Notes: a model not told the origin generated them from the sequence alone. 64,000 nt of DNA from GH45 sp046704385 (GCA_046704385.1 JBJKSB010000018.1:62001-126000), one strand, 5' to 3'; positions 19,169 through 28,624 are shown, numbered from the stretch's first letter. Numbers and translations: made by a program.

Positions 19169-21700
19169 ATGGATTCAAAATTTTCACAGAAAATGAAAGA
19201 TATACTAGCCTATAGCAAAGAAGAAGCTATCAGGCTAAATAATAATCACATTGGCACCGAACATATTTTTTTGGGGATATTGCGGGAAGGTGAAGGTCTT
19301 GCTGTTGAAACTATGGTTAGTCTTGGCCTTGACCTTTACGACCTTAAAAAAGCCATCGAAACCAAAATTCGTATTAAAGGTGAATCTGAAATTACAGATA
19401 TGGACAATATACCTTTGTTGAAAAGTGCAGAAAATGTGCTGAAAATAGTATATCTTGAGGCCCGGTCGATGAATAACGAATCAGTAAATACGGGTCATCT
19501 GCTATTGGCTATATTACGCGATGAATTAAGCTTGGTTACCCTAACTTTAGGCGAACATGATATTAATTATGATAATGTAAAAGCTATGTTACAAAAAGAG
19601 CAAACCCGGGGAATGGCTGATCACAATTATGACGACGATGAAGATTTTGGTAGTCGTGGTGAAAGCGGCTCAAATCCCCAGTCGAATATGCCAAAATCAA
19701 CATCCGATACTCCGGTACTTGACAATTTTGGTATTGATTTAACAAAAGCAGCCGAAGAAAACAGGCTTGACCCCATTGTAGGACGCGAATTGGAAATTGA
19801 ACGCCTGGCTCAGATATTAAGCCGTCGTAAAAAGAATAATCCGGTACTGATTGGCGAACCGGGTGTGGGTAAATCAGCAATTGCTGAAGGAATGGCCATA
19901 AGGATAGTTAAGAAAAAAGTATCCAGAATTTTGTTTGGCAAAAGAATTATAGCTCTCGATCTTGCTTCGATTGTAGCAGGTACAAAATACCGGGGACAGT
20001 TTGAAGAAAGAATGAAGGCCATTCTAAATGAATTGCAAAAAAATGATAATATCATCCTTTTTATCGATGAAATTCATACCATTGTTGGCGCAGGAGGTGC
20101 TACAGGTTCGCTGGACGCAGCAAATATGTTAAAACCAGCCCTTGCCCGTGGTGAAATTCAATGTATTGGTGCTACCACCCTGGATGAATACCGCCAGTTT
20201 ATTGAAAAAGACGGGGCTTTGGAAAGGCGTTTCCAAAAAGTAATGGTTGATCCTACTACATCGGAAGAAACGCTTGAAATTCTCAATAATATTAAAGAAA
20301 GATACGAAGAGCATCATAATGTAAACTATACTCCTGATGCACTTCAAGCCTGCGTTAAACTTACCAACCGCTATATCAGCGACAGGCATTTACCTGATAA
20401 AGCCATTGATGCACTTGACGAATCCGGCTCGCGTGTGCATATCTCAAATATTAAAGTTCCCAAACGTATTGAGGAACTCGAAAAGGAGATTGAAGAAATT
20501 CGCGAGAAAAAAATTAATGCGGTAAAAAGCCAGAATTTTGAGATGGCTGCCAGTTTCCGCGATTCTGAAAAGAAACTCCTCGACAGCCTCGAAGCTGAAA
20601 AAGACCGTTGGGAAAGTGATCTCATAAAGTTCCGCGAAACTGTAAATGCTGAAAATGTGGCTGAAGTGGTTGCCATGATGACCGGCGTACCCGTACAACG
20701 TATTGCCCAAACCGAAGGTAACCGTTTACTGAAAATGGGTGATGCTTTACGGAAGGGAGTTATTGGTCAGGATGAAGCTATTGGAAAAATTGTAAAATCG
20801 ATTCAGCGAAACCGTGCCGGTTTAAAAGATCCGAATAAACCTATTGGAACATTCATCTTCCTTGGTCCCACAGGTGTTGGTAAAACACAGTTAGCCAAAG
20901 TTCTAGCTCAGTATCTTTTCGATAGTAAGGATAACCTTATCCGGGTTGATATGAGTGAATATATGGAGAAATTCTCGGTATCACGTCTGGTAGGTGCACC
21001 TCCGGGATATGTAGGCTATGAGGAAGGCGGGCAGCTTACTGAAAAAGTAAGACGGAAACCTTATTCTGTTGTACTCCTTGACGAAATTGAAAAAGCTCAC
21101 CCTGACGTATTCCATATCCTGCTTCAGGTACTTGATGAGGGCCGTTTGACCGATAGTTTGGGACGCCGTATCGATTTCAGGAATACTATTGTGATTATGA
21201 CATCAAATATTGGTACCCGTCAGCTAAAAGAGTTCGGTGCAGGGGTTGGGTTCAATACATCAACAAAACAGAAAGCTTCCAATGAAATTGCCAAAGGAGT
21301 AATACAAAAAGCTTTAAGGAATGCCTTTGCACCTGAATTCCTGAACCGTATTGATGATGTAATCATGTTCAATCAGCTTACACAGGAAGATATTCATGGA
21401 ATTATTGATATTGAATTGAAAGGCCTGTATGAACGTGTTGATCATCTGGGTTATAAGCTTAAAATTACCCCTACAGCAAAAGATTATATCGCCAGTAAGG
21501 GTTACGATATACAATATGGTGCCCGCCCGTTAAAACGTGCCATTCAGAAATATCTTGAAGATGAAATGGCCGAAGTTATTCTGAAAGCTGAAATTGTGGA
21601 AGGCGATACCATAACTGTGAGTTTTGATAAAAAGACAGAAAAAATTAAGATAAAGATTGAAGCCACTAAAAAAACCGAGGAAAATAAAAAGCAGGAATAG
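19169..21700 (+). CDS. clpC: ClpC-type AAA+ unfoldase of the ClpCP protease
   Basis: The protein has 843 residues from the ATG at 19169; an in-frame TTG at 19121 lies within the -7 promoter element and is rejected. Domains: double Clp-N repeat (about 1-145); AAA-1 with Walker A GEPGVGKS (229-236) and Walker B ILFIDEIHT; a middle region with the UVR-type stretch NAVKSQNFEMAASFRDSEKK, diagnostic of ClpC over ClpA or ClpB; AAA-2 with Walker A GPTGVGKT (566-573) and VLLDEIEKAH; and a ClpB-D2-small domain. The loop Val-Gly-Phe at 693-695 is the ClpP-docking tripeptide, so it should feed substrates to ClpP in the cytosol. No clpP is nearby. Confidence 0.95.
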   Translation: MDSKFSQKMKDILAYSKEEAIRLNNNHIGTEHIFLGILREGEGLAVETMVSLGLDLYDLKKAIETKIRIKGESEITDMDNIPLLKSAENVLKIVYLEARSMNNESVNTGHLLLAILRDELSLVTLTLGEHDINYDNVKAMLQKEQTRGMADHNYDDDEDFGSRGESGSNPQSNMPKSTSDTPVLDNFGIDLTKAAEENRLDPIVGRELEIERLAQILSRRKKNNPVLIGEPGVGKSAIAEGMAIRIVKKKVSRILFGKRIIALDLASIVAGTKYRGQFEERMKAILNELQKNDNIILFIDEIHTIVGAGGATGSLDAANMLKPALARGEIQCIGATTLDEYRQFIEKDGALERRFQKVMVDPTTSEETLEILNNIKERYEEHHNVNYTPDALQACVKLTNRYISDRHLPDKAIDALDESGSRVHISNIKVPKRIEELEKEIEEIREKKINAVKSQNFEMAASFRDSEKKLLDSLEAEKDRWESDLIKFRETVNAENVAEVVAMMTGVPVQRIAQTEGNRLLKMGDALRKGVIGQDEAIGKIVKSIQRNRAGLKDPNKPIGTFIFLGPTGVGKTQLAKVLAQYLFDSKDNLIRVDMSEYMEKFSVSRLVGAPPGYVGYEEGGQLTEKVRRKPYSVVLLDEIEKAHPDVFHILLQVLDEGRLTDSLGRRIDFRNTIVIMTSNIGTRQLKEFGAGVGFNTSTKQKASNEIAKGVIQKALRNAFAPEFLNRIDDVIMFNQLTQEDIHGIIDIELKGLYERVDHLGYKLKITPTAKDYIASKGYDIQYGARPLKRAIQKYLEDEMAEVILKAEIVEGDTITVSFDKKTEKIKIKIEATKKTEENKKQE

Positions 21701-21728
21701 AATATATTTTAATCAAACTATAAAAATG

Positions 21729-21757
21729 AAAAGGTACCTCTGTGGGTGCCTTTTTTT
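21729..21757. terminator. Terminator between convergent clpC and the gene at 21769
   Basis: AAGGTACC pairs with GGTGCCTT (one wobble) around TCTGTG. It has A-runs on the left and TTTTTTT on the right, so it can serve both directions. Confidence 0.85.
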
Positions 21758-21768
21758 ATAAATTAAGT

Positions 21769-22551
21769 TTACTGTCGCAATGAGTCAATCTGAGTTTGCA
21801 TTTTTTTCTCAATCATATTTAGCTGCAACTTTAGGTAACCTTCATCGGGCATCATTTTTAACCCATACGACAATATTGTTGAAGCAGATTCTAACTGGCT
21901 TAGAAGCACTAAATTTTCAGAATATTTTAAAAATACAGATGCGAGCAAAGGTGTAAATCTGGGATCAGTTTTAAGGGTTCCGGCTTTAATTTTTTCATTA
22001 AGAATTGTCTGGGCTTTACTCATATCCAGTTCACCCTGCGGATTATTTTTGGAAAGCATTTCGCATGCTCCTATAAAATATACTATGGTTTCGTCGTTTT
22101 CGCGATTCAATTTATTATAGCTTTTTGCGGCGATGGCAGCCTTTTTATATTCCATGTCCTGAAAATATTTATTTATCTTTTTTAGCTGCTCATCCTTAAG
22201 TGTATTTATAAATCCAATGTTTTCATCGTATAAGATACCCTCTTTGTCTTTTCTGATAAATTTTCCAATGTATGCAATGGCTTGTTTAAACCCGTCTTTA
22301 TAATCATCCCTGAGAATTGGATCATCAGACATTGATAGCTTATAATAACACATTGCAACGTATAAATATGGCTCTGGTTCATGCGACGAACTTTCCCTAT
22401 ATGTCATGTTATCAGCTTTGAACAGGCAGCTTTCATACTTTCCTGAAGCATATAATTGAGCCAGTTTATCATCTTTTCCACCCACCACCTGTGCAATGCT
22501 GCTTGAAAACCACAACAGTGTCATTAACATAATAAAAATAAGGGACCTCAT
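21769..22551 (-). CDS. Exported protein of unknown function, helical and TPR-like
   Basis: The protein has 260 residues. A signal peptide (about 1-20, LWFSSSIAQ) is visible. The mature part is helical with degenerate TPR-like spacing (KLAQLYASGKYESCLFKADN, YLYVAMCYYKLSMSDDP, AAIAAKSYNKLNRENDETIVYFIGACEML), and the C-terminus resembles a last TPR plus coil (LKMMPDEGYLKLQLNMIEKKM). No enzyme motif was found. It converges with clpC across a shared terminator and diverges from the truncated thpR gene. It may be an envelope-associated scaffold; I do not recognise the family. Confidence 0.7.
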   Translation of the reverse strand: MRSLIFIMLMTLLWFSSSIAQVVGGKDDKLAQLYASGKYESCLFKADNMTYRESSSHEPEPYLYVAMCYYKLSMSDDPILRDDYKDGFKQAIAYIGKFIRKDKEGILYDENIGFINTLKDEQLKKINKYFQDMEYKKAAIAAKSYNKLNRENDETIVYFIGACEMLSKNNPQGELDMSKAQTILNEKIKAGTLKTDPRFTPLLASVFLKYSENLVLLSQLESASTILSYGLKMMPDEGYLKLQLNMIEKKMQTQIDSLRQ

Positions 22552-22638
22552 CGTTCAACATTTAAAAATGATCGCGAATTTGCAAAAAAATCGTTTCGCA
22601 TCAAACAACATTTTATAAATTTATAGTTGTTATTTAAT

Positions 22639-23001
22639 ATGAAAATGCATAGAGCAAGATTATTCATTGGAATTCCTATAACAGATGCACTAATATCTGA
22701 ACTACAGATAATTAGACCTGAGTTGAAGACTGTCAGTAATTTACGCTGGGTACCAAACGAAAATCTTCATATAACTTTATTATTCATTGGCGAAACCGAT
22801 GTTAAAAATATTGATGGTATAAAAACATCTGTTAAGCTGACATTACAATCCATGCTGCCTTTTGAATTAATATTTGACAAATTTGCGTTTATGCCTGCTA
22901 AAAAGCCTTACATGATTTGGGCCAGGTACAAAAAGGATGAAAATTTTGAGAAAACCAGTTATGCTTTACACAATATCCATTTCTTAAGTAGCTCAGGTTA
23001 A
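22639..23001 (+). pseudogene. thpR: RNA 2',3'-cyclic phosphodiesterase (ThpR/LigT-like), C-terminal half missing
   Basis: The reading frame has 120 residues from the ATG at 22639 (alternative 22645). It begins with the family pattern RLFIGIPI and has the first catalytic H-x-T motif (LHITL, His44-Thr46) plus the GETD strand. The family is normally about 180-190 residues and needs a second H-x-T motif about 80 residues after the first. Here the frame stops after LHNIHFLSSSG, and pyk begins 60 bp later, so the second motif is absent in every frame. The bifunctional active site cannot form. This is either a decayed gene or a retained half-domain. I see no repeat or mobile element marking the deletion. 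Confidence 0.75.
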
Positions 23002-23060
23002 TGATTAAATAATTAACTTGCTGATATTATTATTTCGTGTCCATTTAATTATTACCTCCT

Positions 23061-24494
23061 ATGAATCCCGATAGATCAGCAAACAAAACCAAAATTGTGG
23101 CCACTGTAGGTCCTGCATGTGAATCAAAAGAAATGTTGAAAGAACTCATTATTGCAGGAGTTAACGTTTTTAGGGTCAATTTCTCACATGGTAAGCATGA
23201 AGATCATAAAATTGTGATTGACCGCATACATGAACTTAATTCGGAGCTAAATACCAATGTAGCCGTTCTGGCCGATTTACAAGGGCCAAAACTTAGAATT
23301 GGCGATGTCGAAAACAATGGAGTCCAACTTTATACCGGTGATATAATTGAATTCACTAATGAAAAATGTCTGGGCAACAAATCAAGGGTTTATATGAGTT
23401 ATGAACTGTTCCCGAAAGACGTAAATGTTGGAGATACTATCCTGATTGATGACGGGAAGCTAAAATTGGAAGCTGTTGAAACTAATGGAAAAGACTCTGT
23501 TAAAGCCAAAGTAATATTCGGAGGTATATTATCATCAAAAAAAGGGGTTAACCTGCCAAAAACGAAAATATCGTTACCCAGTTTGACCGAAAAAGATATT
23601 GTTGATGCTGAGTTTGCACTCGAACAGGATGTGGATTGGCTTGCCCTGTCATTTGTACGCTCAGTTACCGATATTGCTGATTTGAAAGACCTGATTCGGC
23701 ATAAAAAAAAACACACAAAAGTTATTGCTAAAATTGAAAAACCCGAGGCTCTTCAGGAAATTGATAATATTATTGATGTGACTGATGGAATAATGGTAGC
23801 CCGTGGCGATCTGGGCGTTGAAATGCCTTTTCAAGAAGTGCCGCTGATCCAAAAGCAGATTATTGAAAAGTGTTTTCGATTTGCAAAACCCGTAATTGTC
23901 GCAACACAAATGATGGAAAGCATGATCAACAATTTCAGTCCTACCCGTGCTGAAGCAAACGATGTAGCCAATGCCGTGATTGATGGTGCCAGCGCCTTAA
24001 TGCTAAGCGGTGAGACCAGTGTTGGAAAATTTCCGGTTGGGGTTATTAAGGCTATGCACGAAATCATTGCCTTTACAGAGAAGAACGGTTACAATTATTA
24101 CAGGAACCATGCCCCCTCAGTAATGAATCATACTTTTATTGCTGATTCAACCTGTGCCAGTGCATGTAGTTTGGCTCAACAGTCACAAGCTCGCTCCATA
24201 ATTGTTTATACTCATTCGGGTTATACTGCTTTCAGGATTGCCAGTCATCGTCCCAACACCAACATTTTTGCCTTTACACCCGATCGTGGATTACTCAGGC
24301 AAATGTCGCTGCTTTGGGGAGTTACGGCCATCATCAGTAAAGAATTTGTTCTTACTGACGATGCGAATCAATTCACACTTAAGTATTTGAAAGATAAAGA
24401 TTTAATTACTGAAAATGAATTAATTATTCATGTGGGAAGTATGCCCCTGAATAATAAAGGACAGACTAATATGATTAAACTATCTTATTTATAG
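23061..24494 (+). CDS. pyk: Pyruvate kinase
   Basis: The protein has 477 residues, normal for the bacterial enzyme. Motifs are NKTKIVATVGPACES (substrate/K+ region, N-terminus), VNFSHGKHEDH, LADLQGPKLRIG, the catalytic-Lys region VIAKIEKPEAL, the metal/PEP-binding DGIMVARGDLGVEMP, and VATQMMESMINNFSPTRAEANDVANAVIDG. The C-terminal domain follows at about 350-477. It converts PEP and ADP to pyruvate and ATP in glycolysis, in the cytosol. It converges with the aromatic operon across a repeat-rich spacer. The bases before its ATG (ATTACCTCCT) are not a Shine-Dalgarno sequence. Confidence 0.97.
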   Translation: MNPDRSANKTKIVATVGPACESKEMLKELIIAGVNVFRVNFSHGKHEDHKIVIDRIHELNSELNTNVAVLADLQGPKLRIGDVENNGVQLYTGDIIEFTNEKCLGNKSRVYMSYELFPKDVNVGDTILIDDGKLKLEAVETNGKDSVKAKVIFGGILSSKKGVNLPKTKISLPSLTEKDIVDAEFALEQDVDWLALSFVRSVTDIADLKDLIRHKKKHTKVIAKIEKPEALQEIDNIIDVTDGIMVARGDLGVEMPFQEVPLIQKQIIEKCFRFAKPVIVATQMMESMINNFSPTRAEANDVANAVIDGASALMLSGETSVGKFPVGVIKAMHEIIAFTEKNGYNYYRNHAPSVMNHTFIADSTCASACSLAQQSQARSIIVYTHSGYTAFRIASHRPNTNIFAFTPDRGLLRQMSLLWGVTAIISKEFVLTDDANQFTLKYLKDKDLITENELIIHVGSMPLNNKGQTNMIKLSYL

Positions 24495-24590
24495 GCAAGT
24501 AACAAGGACCAAGGATTAAGGAGCAAGTAACAGGTAACAAGTATCAAGTATCATGAAATGGTTACTGAGCGGAGTCGAATTAACAATTCG
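24495..24590. repeat. Low-complexity spacer with a GCGGAGTCGAA element
   Basis: The spacer between convergent pyk and aroC is built of drifting near-repeats of CAAGTAACAAG / AAGTATCAAG (about 24499-24552). TGAGCGGAGTCGAAT (24566-24580) follows, flanked by GTTA and TAAC. The core GCGGAGTCGAA recurs at 39616-39626. The hairpin CGAATT-AAC-AATTCG (24576-24590) abuts the aroC stop and could help terminate the aromatic operon. Confidence 0.6.
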
Positions 24591-25580
24591 TTAAAACACT
24601 CTGCCAGCTTTTTGTTCCAGGAGCATTAAATCGGCCAGAACTATGGCTGTCATAGCTTCAAGAATGGGTGGAACGCGCAGGGCAACACAGGCATCGTGCC
24701 GGCCTTTTATTATTAATTCGTCCACTTCACCTTTTTCAAAGTTCATGGTTTCCTGGAGTTTTGAAATGCTGGAAGTTGGCTTTACAGCTATGCGAAATAC
24801 CAGTTCATTTCCATTGGTAATGCCTCCGTTAATTCCACCTGCATAATTTGTCTCAGTAGTACCTTTATTATCGATGATATTATCATTGTGTTCGTAGCCG
24901 GTCATACGGGCAGCCTCGAATCCGCTACCGAATTCAATCCCTTTTGTCGCAGGAATAGCAAATACAGCATGGCTTAGAAGTGATTCTACAGAATCCCAGA
25001 AAGGTTCACCCAGCCCCACAGGCAAGCCATTCACACGGCATTCCACAATGCCGCCAATTGAATTATTATCAGCAATTGCCTGATCCAGTGCTTTATCAAT
25101 ATCCGTTGAACCTCCGGCTTCAACCAGCCTGGATTCAATTTGAATGTTTTTCAGGATTTTTTTTGCGACTACTCCTGCTGCAACTATTCCAACGGTGAGA
25201 CGGGCTGAGAAATGCCCCCCTCCGCGATAATCATTGTAACCACCATATTTAACTTTACCTGTTAAATCAGCATGACCCGGACGTGGTGAGGCTACCAGGT
25301 TGGCATAATCGCCTGAGCGGGTATTTATATTTTTAAAAAAAATAGTCAATGGAGCTCCTGTGGTTTTCCCGTTAAATACACCACTCATAAATTCTGGCAG
25401 ATCGGCTTCTTTACGAGGTGTAGTGCCTTTTGCCCCCGATCTTCGACGCGATAAATCAGGTTCAAAATCATCCTCTGTTACAGGTATTCCGGAAGGACAC
25501 CCATCCAGTACAATTCCTGCACCAAAACCATGCGACTCACCAAATATTTGTACTTTAAAAATTCTGCCAAAAGTATTCAT
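24591..25580 (-). CDS. aroC: Chorismate synthase
   Basis: The protein has 329 residues, slightly short for the family (about 350-400). It starts FGRIFKVQIFGESHG, with the FMN/EPSP-binding GESHG at 14-18. It has LSRRRSGAKGTTPRKE, the signature PGHADLTGKVKYGGYNDYRGGG, AGGINGGITNG and the C-terminal RHDACVALRVPPILEAM. It converts EPSP to chorismate using reduced FMN. It is the last gene of the operon, 86 bp after aroA. All signature regions are present, so the shortness comes from trimmed loops rather than truncation. Confidence 0.97.
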   Translation of the reverse strand: MNTFGRIFKVQIFGESHGFGAGIVLDGCPSGIPVTEDDFEPDLSRRRSGAKGTTPRKEADLPEFMSGVFNGKTTGAPLTIFFKNINTRSGDYANLVASPRPGHADLTGKVKYGGYNDYRGGGHFSARLTVGIVAAGVVAKKILKNIQIESRLVEAGGSTDIDKALDQAIADNNSIGGIVECRVNGLPVGLGEPFWDSVESLLSHAVFAIPATKGIEFGSGFEAARMTGYEHNDNIIDNKGTTETNYAGGINGGITNGNELVFRIAVKPTSSISKLQETMNFEKGEVDELIIKGRHDACVALRVPPILEAMTAIVLADLMLLEQKAGRVF

Positions 25581-25666
25581 CGTAAATATTTCTTTATTAA
25601 AGTAGTATTAATTTACCAAAAATAACGCTTTATTAAACAATTGGGGAAACCTTTGAGCTATTTAGT

Positions 25667-26917
25667 TTAGATAATCTTTACCCCCAGGGTTTTCATGTCC
25701 GTATAAAATTCAGGATAAGTTTTATTTACGCATTCAGCTCCTGAAACTGTAACCGGACCATCAGCATTTAAGGCTGCAAGAGTCAAAGCCATGGCAATTC
25801 TGTGATCATTATGAGCAAAGACTTCCCCTCCACTTATCGAAGAACCTGTAATAAACATCATATCTCTCTCAAATTCAATAATTACACCAATTTTACTAAA
25901 CTCATCCTTTAAGGCTTCTCCCCGGTTGCTTTCTTTATGAATCAGCCGGTGTACACCTTTTATACTGCTTGTTCCCTCGCAATTTGCAGCCAACGCTGTT
26001 AAAACCGGGAACAGATCGGGACAATGCAAGGCATCAAAATCAAAGGCTTGCAATTTTTCAGGCTTTTTAATTTCAATACTATCTGCCGCTATATTAACAA
26101 TAGCTCCTGCATCTTTAATTGCCTTTAAAACAGCACGATCGGCCTGTGATGAAGTGCTACTCAACTGTTCAACTTTTATGTGACCACCTATAGCCCCGGC
26201 TACCAAAAGACCTGCAGCTCCACTCCAGTCGCCTTCAATAAAGTAATTACCAGCCTGGTATTTTTGATTTCCTTTAATATAAAATTCCTCGTAATTATTA
26301 TGCATTACCACACCTCCAAAGTCCTCAATGGCCTTAAGTGTCATGTCGATATAAGGAATACTCATAAGTTTATTGACTTTGAGCACACTTTCACCTTTAG
26401 CTTTTGGCAAGGCAATTAATAATCCGGATAAAAACTGGGAACTAAGGCTACCATCGAGATTGGCTACACCAGGAGCTATCGGGCCTTTGACCTTAACTGG
26501 AGGAAATCCCAGGTTGGTTGTAATTGAAACATTCAACTGGTTTAGGGTTTCAGTCATAAAATCAGCTGGTCGTTTGAGCAAAGAACCTTCAGCTTTCAAT
26601 TCCACTTCGTTTTCCAATAAAGCCACAATAGGCGTAAAAAGCCTGATAGCCAGCCCTGATTCGCCGCAATGCAATTGTGTTGGCCTGGTTTTACCATCAG
26701 GAATGATAGAGATAAAACTGTCGTTGTCATAAACCCGGCAACCATAGCTTGAAGCAATATTCAGTCCGGCCAGGGCATCATCGCAGCGCGAGGGATTTTC
26801 AATAATAGTCTCGCCTTCAGCTAAAACGGATAACGCAATCGCCCTCTGCATAAAACTTTTTGAGGCCGGTGCTTTTACAGTACCCGCTATTTTTGAGGAA
26901 GAAATTACTTTATTCAT
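25667..26917 (-). CDS. aroA: 3-phosphoshikimate 1-carboxyvinyltransferase (EPSP synthase)
   Basis: The protein has 416 residues. The N-terminal substrate loop VKAPASKSFMQRAIAL contains Lys20-Ser21. CGESGLAIRLFTPIVAL corresponds to the family's G-[EN]-[SA]-G motif, GSLSSQFLSGLLIALP binds shikimate-3-phosphate, and HNDHRIAMALTLAAL is the C-terminal signature. It adds PEP to shikimate-3-phosphate. The PEP-loop reads GESGLAIR rather than the common GNAGTAMR, a variant seen in Bacteroidota-type enzymes. It lies 29 bp after aroD in the operon. Confidence 0.95.
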   Translation of the reverse strand: MNKVISSSKIAGTVKAPASKSFMQRAIALSVLAEGETIIENPSRCDDALAGLNIASSYGCRVYDNDSFISIIPDGKTRPTQLHCGESGLAIRLFTPIVALLENEVELKAEGSLLKRPADFMTETLNQLNVSITTNLGFPPVKVKGPIAPGVANLDGSLSSQFLSGLLIALPKAKGESVLKVNKLMSIPYIDMTLKAIEDFGGVVMHNNYEEFYIKGNQKYQAGNYFIEGDWSGAAGLLVAGAIGGHIKVEQLSSTSSQADRAVLKAIKDAGAIVNIAADSIEIKKPEKLQAFDFDALHCPDLFPVLTALAANCEGTSSIKGVHRLIHKESNRGEALKDEFSKIGVIIEFERDMMFITGSSISGGEVFAHNDHRIAMALTLAALNADGPVTVSGAECVNKTYPEFYTDMKTLGVKII

Positions 26918-26946
26918 TAATTTAAATAAATTTATTATTTATTTGA

Positions 26947-27576
26947 TTATAAATAACTTAAAATTAATTTCATATTACTTTCAGTAATTTGACCGGGAGC
27001 TGTTTCCGCGGCATTATCACAACTTACAAAGGTAAAAGGAGCACCAAGTTTCAAGGCTGCAATCCGGGTTATGCTTCCCGACTTACCCATTCCCAGGCTA
27101 AGAATATTATTATATTTCTGATAAAGACTGAGTAAACTAATATTGTCTTCCTGATTTCTGGCCATGGTTGAAATTTTTATCAAATCAGCCCCTTTTCGGT
27201 GACAATCATTAATGATTTTTTCCAATTCATCCATCGATGGCGTATTTTCATAATTGTGATAGGATATAATAACCCTACAACCCTTTAATTTGGCCTGGGT
27301 TACCAGGTTTTGGGAATACATATCGTCCGATTCCACTTCAATATCTACCCATTTTGCTCCTGCATTAATAGCGGTGGTCAATATTCCTGTCCTTTGTTCA
27401 TCAGTTAATCCCTCCGTCCTGCATGTTGCCAGTAAATTAGGATGGCTGCCAAACAGATTTTTTATTTCATCAAGGCTAAGTCCTGACTTTTCAAGCCGTA
27501 TTTCAGCCATTTCAGCCCCAATTAAGAGCGAATTTATTTTTTGTAATCCTTGTACTGCAATTGCCCGGCAAAGCAT
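26947..27576 (-). CDS. aroD: Type I 3-dehydroquinate dehydratase
   Basis: The protein has 209 residues. Class-I features are AEIRLE (24-29), TCR, WVDIE, the proton-transfer His107 in ISYHNY, the Schiff-base Lys134 in ADLIKIS, GKSGSITRIAALKLGAPFTF and a C-terminal APGQI. It dehydrates 3-dehydroquinate to 3-dehydroshikimate. It lies 19 bp after aroB. Shikimate dehydrogenase (aroE) and shikimate kinase (aroK), the next two steps, are not in the operon. Confidence 0.93.
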   Translation of the reverse strand: MLCRAIAVQGLQKINSLLIGAEMAEIRLEKSGLSLDEIKNLFGSHPNLLATCRTEGLTDEQRTGILTTAINAGAKWVDIEVESDDMYSQNLVTQAKLKGCRVIISYHNYENTPSMDELEKIINDCHRKGADLIKISTMARNQEDNISLLSLYQKYNNILSLGMGKSGSITRIAALKLGAPFTFVSCDNAAETAPGQITESNMKLILSYL

Positions 27577-27595
27577 AATACCGTTTATTTTTGGG

Positions 27596-28624
27596 TTAAA
27601 ATTTAAGTGATTGTAATTCCTTTATCGAAATTTGTTGAATACTTACATTGCCAATACTATCCATTAAAATAAAATGGATCATATGGCCTTCCCGCTTTTT
27701 ATCCATAAATAAAGCATCAAGCACTTCATCGTGTTTATCCGTAACATTAACCGGCAAATTCAGTGCTTTTAACAGGTTAATAATCCTGGTGTATTCCTCT
27801 TGATTAATTGAATCCTGATTTAAAGAGAGTTGAGCAGCAATGGCCAAACCGATACTCACAGCTTTACCGTGCGAAACCCCTGTAACCTTCTCAACAGCAT
27901 GCCCATAGGTATGCCCCAGGTTTAGCTTCCTGCGTTCCCCTTGCTCCTTTTCATCTTTATTTACAATTCCTGCTTTTATTTTAACCGACTTCGAAACAAG
28001 TTGCATAATAAATTCAGGATCGAGATTAATAGCTTTACTGATATTTTGTTCCAGTTGTTCGAACATGGCTTTATCAGCGATTAGCGTATGTTTCACAATT
28101 TCGGCAAATCCGCAGAGTAAATCATCATGCTCCAGGGTTTTAAGCATCTCTGGGTCACAAATAACGAACTTTGGTTGATTAAAAGTGCCTACCATATTTT
28201 TAAACCCAAGGAAATTTACGCCGTTTTTGCCACCTACGCTGGCATCAACCTGTGAAAGCAAGGTTGTTGAAATAAAGCCGAATTCAATGCCTCGCATAAA
28301 GACAGAAGCCGCAAATCCACCGATATCGCAAACAATTCCACCGCCCACGGCCAGCAGAAACGAACTGCGATCGGCATTGAGTTTTAACAGTTGATCCATT
28401 ATAAACTCAATGGTAGCCAGGGTTTTGTTTTTTTCGGTCTGTCCAATTTCAACAATAGGGTATTCGCTAAAAAACGCTCCGTATAGCCCTTTTACCTTAT
28501 CATCCATTAAAACAATCACCTGTTTATCAGGCAAATAAGTTTTGAAATTTTTAAAACTTTCGCCTATTAAAAGCAATGATTCCGATTGTGATCCGCGGAC
28601 CGTAATATGTTCCATTAAATGCAA
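27596..28624 (-). CDS. aroB: 3-dehydroquinate synthase
   Basis: The protein has 342 residues. The NAD-binding AVGGGIVCDIGGFAAS (92-107) is followed by RGIEFGFISTTLLSQVDASVGGKNGVN, NQPKFVICDPEML and the metal-binding NLGHTYGHAVE. It closes DAHP to 3-dehydroquinate using NAD and a divalent metal. Met4 (28615) is an alternative start closer to conserved sequence. It follows the DAHP synthase gene by 35 bp. Confidence 0.96.
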   Translation of the reverse strand: MHLMEHITVRGSQSESLLLIGESFKNFKTYLPDKQVIVLMDDKVKGLYGAFFSEYPIVEIGQTEKNKTLATIEFIMDQLLKLNADRSSFLLAVGGGIVCDIGGFAASVFMRGIEFGFISTTLLSQVDASVGGKNGVNFLGFKNMVGTFNQPKFVICDPEMLKTLEHDDLLCGFAEIVKHTLIADKAMFEQLEQNISKAINLDPEFIMQLVSKSVKIKAGIVNKDEKEQGERRKLNLGHTYGHAVEKVTGVSHGKAVSIGLAIAAQLSLNQDSINQEEYTRIINLLKALNLPVNVTDKHDEVLDALFMDKKREGHMIHFILMDSIGNVSIQQISIKELQSLKF

